Source: Chromohalobacter nigrandesensis
Lineage (GTDB): Bacteria; Pseudomonadota; Gammaproteobacteria; Pseudomonadales; Halomonadaceae
Assembly: GCF_023061285.1 (NCBI RefSeq)
Contig: NZ_JAKGAM010000014.1
Location: 1 to 64,000, forward strand
Reading direction: 5' to 3'
Length of the DNA stretch: 64,000 nt
A program made the translations under genes and the position numbers. The first letter of the stretch is position 1. The number at the start of each line of letters is the position of its first letter. The notes below the pieces were generated by a model, which saw only the letters and a program-made list of their open reading frames with translations, was not told where the DNA came from and searched no databases. Positions 59,632-64,000 of this stretch are shown here, one piece after another.

Positions 59632-61101
59632 TTGATCGCGCCACAGGCCTTGTTCGCCCACAGCCTTCGTGAATCGCGCCTGTTGATGCGCCTGACGTTG
59701 CCGATCTGCGGCGCGCAATTGGCGCAGTCGGGCATGAGCGCGGTCGACATCATCATGGCGGGACGCGCCAGCGCGACCGACCTGGCCGCCGTCTCGGTCG
59801 GTTCCAGCCTGTGGTTACCGTTGATGCTCTTCATGACCGGCGCCCTGATGGGGCTCACGCCCATCGTGGCACAGCTATTGGGGGGCCAGCGCCAGGCGGC
59901 GATTCGTCCTTACGTCCACCAGGCGCTGTGGATAGCCTTGTTGCTGGGTGTCCTGTCGGCGTTACTGCTGTGGTTCGGCGTGCGCCCGGTTTTCCGGCTC
60001 ATGGGGGTCCCAAGCCACGTGGCCGAGCTGTCCGCCGGGTATCTGGCTGCCGTGGCGTTCGGCATGCCGGGTATCGGGCTTTATCAAGCCTTGCGCGCCT
60101 TCTCCGATGGCATGAATCATACTCGCCCCGCCTTGTGGATCAGCCTCCTGGGGCTGGGCTTCAACATTCCTTGCAACTATGCGTTGATCTACGGTGGCCC
60201 GGGTATCGTCTCACTATTGGGCGATCTCACCCCGGACTGGGTCGCCGCATTGCCCGCCCTGGGCGCCGTGGGCTGCGGTATCGCCACGGCGATCTCCATG
60301 TGGGTGATGTGTCTGGCGATGATGGTCTATACGCGGCGAGCGCGCGCCTACGGCAGCGTCACCCTATGGCACTCGCCGGAGCCGCCTCGTCGACGCGATA
60401 TCCTCGAATTGTTGCATGTCGGCGTGCCCATCGGCGTGGCGATCTTCGTCGAGGTCACGCTATTCACCCTGATCGCCCTGTTCGTCGCACGCCTGGGGGA
60501 AGTCGTCGTCGCCGCCCACCAGATTGCGCTCAACTACACCTCGATCCTGTTCATGCTGCCGTTGTCGCTGAGCATGGCGCTGACGGTGCGAGTCGGTCAT
60601 ACCCTGGGGACAGGACAGCCGCAAGAAGCGCGTTTCGTAGCCTGGAACGGCATCGCCGTGTCCCTGCTCGTGGCACTGCTGAATGATGCGCTCCTGTGGG
60701 CCACGGCCAGGCCGATCCTGTCGCTTTACACCTCCAATGACGAGGTCCACGCACTGGCCATGTCGCTGGTGACCTTGGCGATGCTCTATCAGATTTCCGA
60801 CTCGCTGCAGGCCAATCTCGCCGGCGCGCTACGCGGCTACAAGGATACCCGCGTCATCATGCTGATCACGCTGTTGTCTTACTGGCTGATCGGGCTAGCA
60901 GGCGGCCATTGGCTCGGGCGCGGCTGGGAGGGCCATTTCGCGCCCTTCGGCATCCACGGCTATTGGCTGGGGCTGTGCGCCGGGCTGACGGTGGCTGCTC
61001 TATTGCTGGGCTGGCGCTTGCATCACCGTGCTCGGCGTAGCCTCTTGCGTGCCCTGGACGCACCGGCCGAAGCCGGGACCGCGACTGCTGCAAAAGACTA
61101 A
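59632..61101 (+). CDS. MATE-family multidrug efflux protein (NorM-like)
   Basis: 489 residues from a TTG at 59632 that follows GGGAGGATCGG; the earlier ATG (59569) lacks a site. Twelve membrane segments in two MatE repeats (LPICGAQLAQSGMSAVDIIM, and GVPIGVAIFVEVTLFTLIAL). NorM-type pumps export cationic drugs in exchange for Na+ or H+, which suits a sodium-using halophile. Confidence 0.9.
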   Translation: MIAPQALFAHSLRESRLLMRLTLPICGAQLAQSGMSAVDIIMAGRASATDLAAVSVGSSLWLPLMLFMTGALMGLTPIVAQLLGGQRQAAIRPYVHQALWIALLLGVLSALLLWFGVRPVFRLMGVPSHVAELSAGYLAAVAFGMPGIGLYQALRAFSDGMNHTRPALWISLLGLGFNIPCNYALIYGGPGIVSLLGDLTPDWVAALPALGAVGCGIATAISMWVMCLAMMVYTRRARAYGSVTLWHSPEPPRRRDILELLHVGVPIGVAIFVEVTLFTLIALFVARLGEVVVAAHQIALNYTSILFMLPLSLSMALTVRVGHTLGTGQPQEARFVAWNGIAVSLLVALLNDALLWATARPILSLYTSNDEVHALAMSLVTLAMLYQISDSLQANLAGALRGYKDTRVIMLITLLSYWLIGLAGGHWLGRGWEGHFAPFGIHGYWLGLCAGLTVAALLLGWRLHHRARRSLLRALDAPAEAGTATAAKD

Positions 61102-61208
61102 GCGCTGCAGGGCGCCTTCAAGTACAGATAACGTTGATCTCACCAACGCCAGCGGACCGTTCCATTATGGCATGCTGGGGTGTTTATTGAGCTGAATGGT
61201 GAGCTATC

Positions 61209-62288
61209 TTGCGACGATTCCGATCTATCGGCCGTACGTTCAAGGCATGCGCAGTGGCACTGACTTTGCTGGTGATCACAGCGGGCGCCGCTTCCGCTCA
61301 GGAAACGCGGGTGGAAACCCAGCGCGTCGAGGCAACCCCGCGTATAGAGATGCTTCGCTTGAACGGCAGTGTGAGTGCCCCACGTACGTCGCAGATCTCC
61401 AGCGCCGAGTCGGGCCTGGTAAGTACGCTGAACGTCGACCTGGGTTCACGCGTCCGTCAGGGTGAACGCTTATTGACCCTGGATAGTCGAGAAGCTGAGC
61501 TTGAGCGCCAACGAACCCAAGCCAATATCGATCAGGCCCGCGCCGAACGCGACGACGCCAGACGATTGCTTAACGAAGCCAACCAGTTGGCAGAGCAGGA
61601 GCACATCGCGGCCAGCGAGCAACGCCAACGGCAAAATGCCTTGGCAGCGGCTGAAGCGGCCCTGGCAGCTCAACGAGCCGAACAGGCGCTTTGGGAGCTA
61701 CGCGTGTCGCGCCACGAGGTGACCGCTCCGTTTGATGCGCTGATTACCCAGCGCGACACCCAACTCGGCGAATGGGTCACCCCCGGCGATACCTTGATGA
61801 CGCTGATCGATATCGACGCATTAACGATTGATTTCTCAGTGCCCTTCTCTGCCTACGCGCAAATGGATGACGCGACCCTCGAGGTACGCCAGAAGGGCGA
61901 TGACCAGTGGTATACCGCCCAACCCCAGGCGCAGGTTCCCCAAGACACCAGTAGCCGTCAATTCCTGCTGCGCGCCGATCCCAGCGAGGCGCGCACCCTG
62001 TTGCCGGGCATGGCCGTTGAGGGACGCCTACGAATTGAGGGAGAAACCGGCCCCAGCGTTCCCCGTGATGCGTTGATCCGCCGCCCGGATGGCAGCGTCA
62101 GCGTCTGGCTTGCCCGCCAGCAGGACGACGAGTGGCGCGCCGTTGAGCAACGCGTCGAGATCGGCAGCGGCTTCGAGGGCAATGTTGCTGTCCATGAAGG
62201 AGTCGAGGTCGGCGAGCGGGTGATCGTGGTGGGTAATGAACGCCTCGAACAGGATCAGACACTGACCCTGAACGACGACAAGGAGTAA
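61209..62288 (+). CDS. RND efflux periplasmic adaptor (membrane-fusion protein)
   Basis: 359 residues from a TTG at 61209 with a weak ribosome site. Signal peptide AVALTLLVITAGAASA. The order is the usual hemolysin-D type: lipoyl half-motif (LNGSVSAPRTSQISSAESGL), coiled coil from about 100 to 155 (IDQARAERDDARRLLNEANQ), second lipoyl half (VSRHEVTAPFDALITQRDTQ), then beta-barrel. It links the RND pump encoded next to an outer-membrane channel not seen here. Confidence 0.9.
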   Translation: MRRFRSIGRTFKACAVALTLLVITAGAASAQETRVETQRVEATPRIEMLRLNGSVSAPRTSQISSAESGLVSTLNVDLGSRVRQGERLLTLDSREAELERQRTQANIDQARAERDDARRLLNEANQLAEQEHIAASEQRQRQNALAAAEAALAAQRAEQALWELRVSRHEVTAPFDALITQRDTQLGEWVTPGDTLMTLIDIDALTIDFSVPFSAYAQMDDATLEVRQKGDDQWYTAQPQAQVPQDTSSRQFLLRADPSEARTLLPGMAVEGRLRIEGETGPSVPRDALIRRPDGSVSVWLARQQDDEWRAVEQRVEIGSGFEGNVAVHEGVEVGERVIVVGNERLEQDQTLTLNDDKE

Positions 62289-62297
62289 CGCCCACGC

Positions 62298-64000
62298 ATG
62301 TTTGCCGCCATTATTCGCCACGGCATTTTGGTCAGCGTGGTCACGCTGATTCTTTTGATTGTGGGCATTGCCGCCATCTGGCGGATTCCTGTACAGATGA
62401 TTCCCGACCTGGAAACCCGGGTGATTGGCGTCGAGACCCAGTGGGCCGGCGCCAACCCGCAGGACATCGAAAAAGATATCCTCATCGAGCAGGAGGAATA
62501 TCTACGTAACGTACCCAACCTGCAGCGCATGGAGTCCACCGCCAGCAGTGGCAGCGCGGAAGTCGAGCTGGAGTTTCCCTTCGGCGTCGACCTCACCGAA
62601 ACCCTGATCCGGGTCAATAACGCCCTCAGCCAGGTGCCTTCCTACCCCAGCAACGTCGACCAGCCGCGCATTGTCGCCAACTCGTTTTCGGCCAACGCGT
62701 TCATGTATTTCAACGTCGGTCCGAGCGAGGGCAACCCTCGCCAGCTCGATATGCCGGCGATGCGCGATTATCTGGAAGATAACGTGCGCCCACGCATGGA
62801 AAGCGTCACCGGAGTGTCGGAAGTCAGCGTCTCCGGCGGTGCCGAACGGCAGATGCAGCTGTTGCTCGACCCGGACGCCCTCGCCGCCCGCGATCTGAGC
62901 ATCAGCGATATTCAAAGCGCATTGGAAGATCGCAACCAGGACGTGTCGGGTGGCAACCTGGAAAGCGGCAAGCGTCGTTATTTACTGCGCACCGTGGGGC
63001 GTTTTGAAGATGTGCAAAGTCTTGAAGCACTGATCCTCCGGCGCCAGGGTGACGAGGTCGTGCGCCTCGGCGATGTCGCCAAGGTGCAGCAGTCCTATGC
63101 CGAGCTCACGTCGCGGTCGTATAACGCCGCTGGTGAGCCGGTGCTCAGCGTTCAGGTCCGCCGCGAACCGGGGGCCAACGTCATCGACATCAAACGTGCG
63201 ATGACCGAAGAAGTCGAGGCACTGAACGACGGCCTGCTCGCCGAACAAGGCATGCAGATGACCCTGTCGAATGACGACGTGCGCTATGTGGAATCCTCGA
63301 TTGCCAATGTCTGGGTCAACCTCGGGCTCGGGGCGCTATTCGCCACGCTGGTGATGTATGCCTTTTTACGTTCAGCGCGCGCCACCTTTGCCGGTGTCAT
63401 CGGCATCCCCATCTGTACGATTGCCGCTTTTCTGGGCCTGCTACTGGCCGGGCGCACCCTGAACGTGATTTCTCTGGCCGGGGTCGCCTTTGCCATCGGC
63501 ATGACCATCGACAACACCATTGTGGTGCTCGAAAGCATCGAAACCCAGCGCCGCCGTGGGCTGGCACGCTTCCAGGCGGCACTTGAGGGCGTCAAGCAAG
63601 TGTGGTCGGCGGTGCTGGCCTCGACGCTGACGACGATTCTAGTGTTTGTGCCGATTTTCTTTATCGAACAGGAGGCCGGGCAACTCTACTCCGATATCGC
63701 CGTGGCGATCTCCACCTCGATACTGATCTCGATGATCGTCGCGATTACGGTTATCCCCACCCTCGGCGCGCATATCGATTTTCGTGGGCGCGACAACGGC
63801 AACGCAAAGCGGCCACGCTGGATGAGCGCCTGCCTATGGGTGGTCGACGGCATGATCCAAAGTACCGGGCGACGCCTGGCTGCCATCGTACTCGGCGTTG
63901 TCGGCGGCGTGGCGATCTTTGTCTGGCTGACACCGCCCGCGGAGTACTTGCCCGAGGGTGAAGAACCCAAGACCTTTGCGAGGATGAATGCCCCTGCCAG
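62298..64000 (+). CDS. RND-family efflux pump, inner-membrane subunit (partial, runs off the end)
   Basis: 567 complete codons from ATG 62298 (AAGGAGT upstream, inside the end of the adaptor gene). Residues 1-30 make TM1 (VSVVTLILLIVGIAAIWRIP), the porter domain follows with ETQWAGANPQDIEKDILIEQ, and from about residue 335 the helices begin (VWVNLGLGALFATLVMYAFL). The proton-relay region includes LAGVAFAIGMTIDNTIVVLE. Homologues have about 1,030 residues, so roughly half is present. The export substrate is unknown; GSAEVELEFPFGVD suggests the HAE-1-type branch. Confidence 0.93.
   Translation, partial: MFAAIIRHGILVSVVTLILLIVGIAAIWRIPVQMIPDLETRVIGVETQWAGANPQDIEKDILIEQEEYLRNVPNLQRMESTASSGSAEVELEFPFGVDLTETLIRVNNALSQVPSYPSNVDQPRIVANSFSANAFMYFNVGPSEGNPRQLDMPAMRDYLEDNVRPRMESVTGVSEVSVSGGAERQMQLLLDPDALAARDLSISDIQSALEDRNQDVSGGNLESGKRRYLLRTVGRFEDVQSLEALILRRQGDEVVRLGDVAKVQQSYAELTSRSYNAAGEPVLSVQVRREPGANVIDIKRAMTEEVEALNDGLLAEQGMQMTLSNDDVRYVESSIANVWVNLGLGALFATLVMYAFLRSARATFAGVIGIPICTIAAFLGLLLAGRTLNVISLAGVAFAIGMTIDNTIVVLESIETQRRRGLARFQAALEGVKQVWSAVLASTLTTILVFVPIFFIEQEAGQLYSDIAVAISTSILISMIVAITVIPTLGAHIDFRGRDNGNAKRPRWMSACLWVVDGMIQSTGRRLAAIVLGVVGGVAIFVWLTPPAEYLPEGEEPKTFARMNAPA

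Overview
The window is most likely chromosomal DNA of a halophilic gammaproteobacterium of the Halomonadaceae, probably Chromohalobacter or a close Halomonas relative. This is inference. The core is GC-rich. A YbeL-type zinc-ribbon gene precedes leuS-lptE-holA as in gammaproteobacteria, fadBA and epmC are present, and osmolyte-type (OpuC-like) transport is prominent. I found no rRNA, tRNA or CRISPR array.

Layout. 1-0.14 kb: 5' end of a VgrG-like gene. 0.5-5.9 kb: housekeeping genes (zinc-ribbon protein, leuS, lptE, holA, DUF488). 6.1-9.1 kb: an orphan osmolyte-binding protein and a CocE-type serine hydrolase. 9.4-19.3 kb: a self-contained nucleobase locus with a CodB-like permease, a PucR regulator, a CodA-family deaminase, an IPNS-type 2-oxoglutarate dioxygenase and a complete BMP-type nucleoside ABC transporter. 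The deaminase has Ser in place of the residue that makes E. coli CodA reject 5-methylcytosine. The same 17-bp dyad lies ahead of the permease and ahead of the dioxygenase. I read the locus as a candidate 5-methylcytosine/thymine salvage system and consider it the most interesting part of the window. 19.4-26.4 kb: an OpuC-type ABC transporter bracketed by two paralogous nitrilase-superfamily amidases, with an MmgE/PrpD protein.

26.5-38.4 kb is an AT-rich, mosaic accessory region. It holds a PEBP gene and a truncated second copy around a LysR/EamA pair, decayed antitoxin and IS1182 fragments, and a run of integron-type gene cassettes with attC-like sites but no integrase in view. The cassettes carry a GIY-YIG-like protein, a PIN-like protein and a restriction-endonuclease-like protein. 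Nested insertion sequences, a Shedu-like DUF4263 gene and three more cassette-like genes follow. A diverged second copy of the 3' end of mmsA sits on the left of those last genes and the real mmsA on the right.

38.2-43.0 kb: mmsA, a DddP-like M24 protein, a 2OG-Fe(II) oxygenase and a divergent LysR regulator. 43.0-48.1 kb: a full malonate module (MadLM uptake, malonyl-CoA synthetase, malonyl-CoA decarboxylase, GntR regulator with a perfect 20-bp palindrome), bordered by two nearly identical terminators. MmsA and the malonate enzymes both lead to acetyl-CoA, so the two loci may feed one C3 pathway. 48.1-64.0 kb: ordinary chromosome with a Yip1-type protein, fadBA, DUF5924, a SlyA/MarR regulator, UspA, uup, TatD, epmC, a MATE pump and the start of an RND efflux operon that runs off the end.
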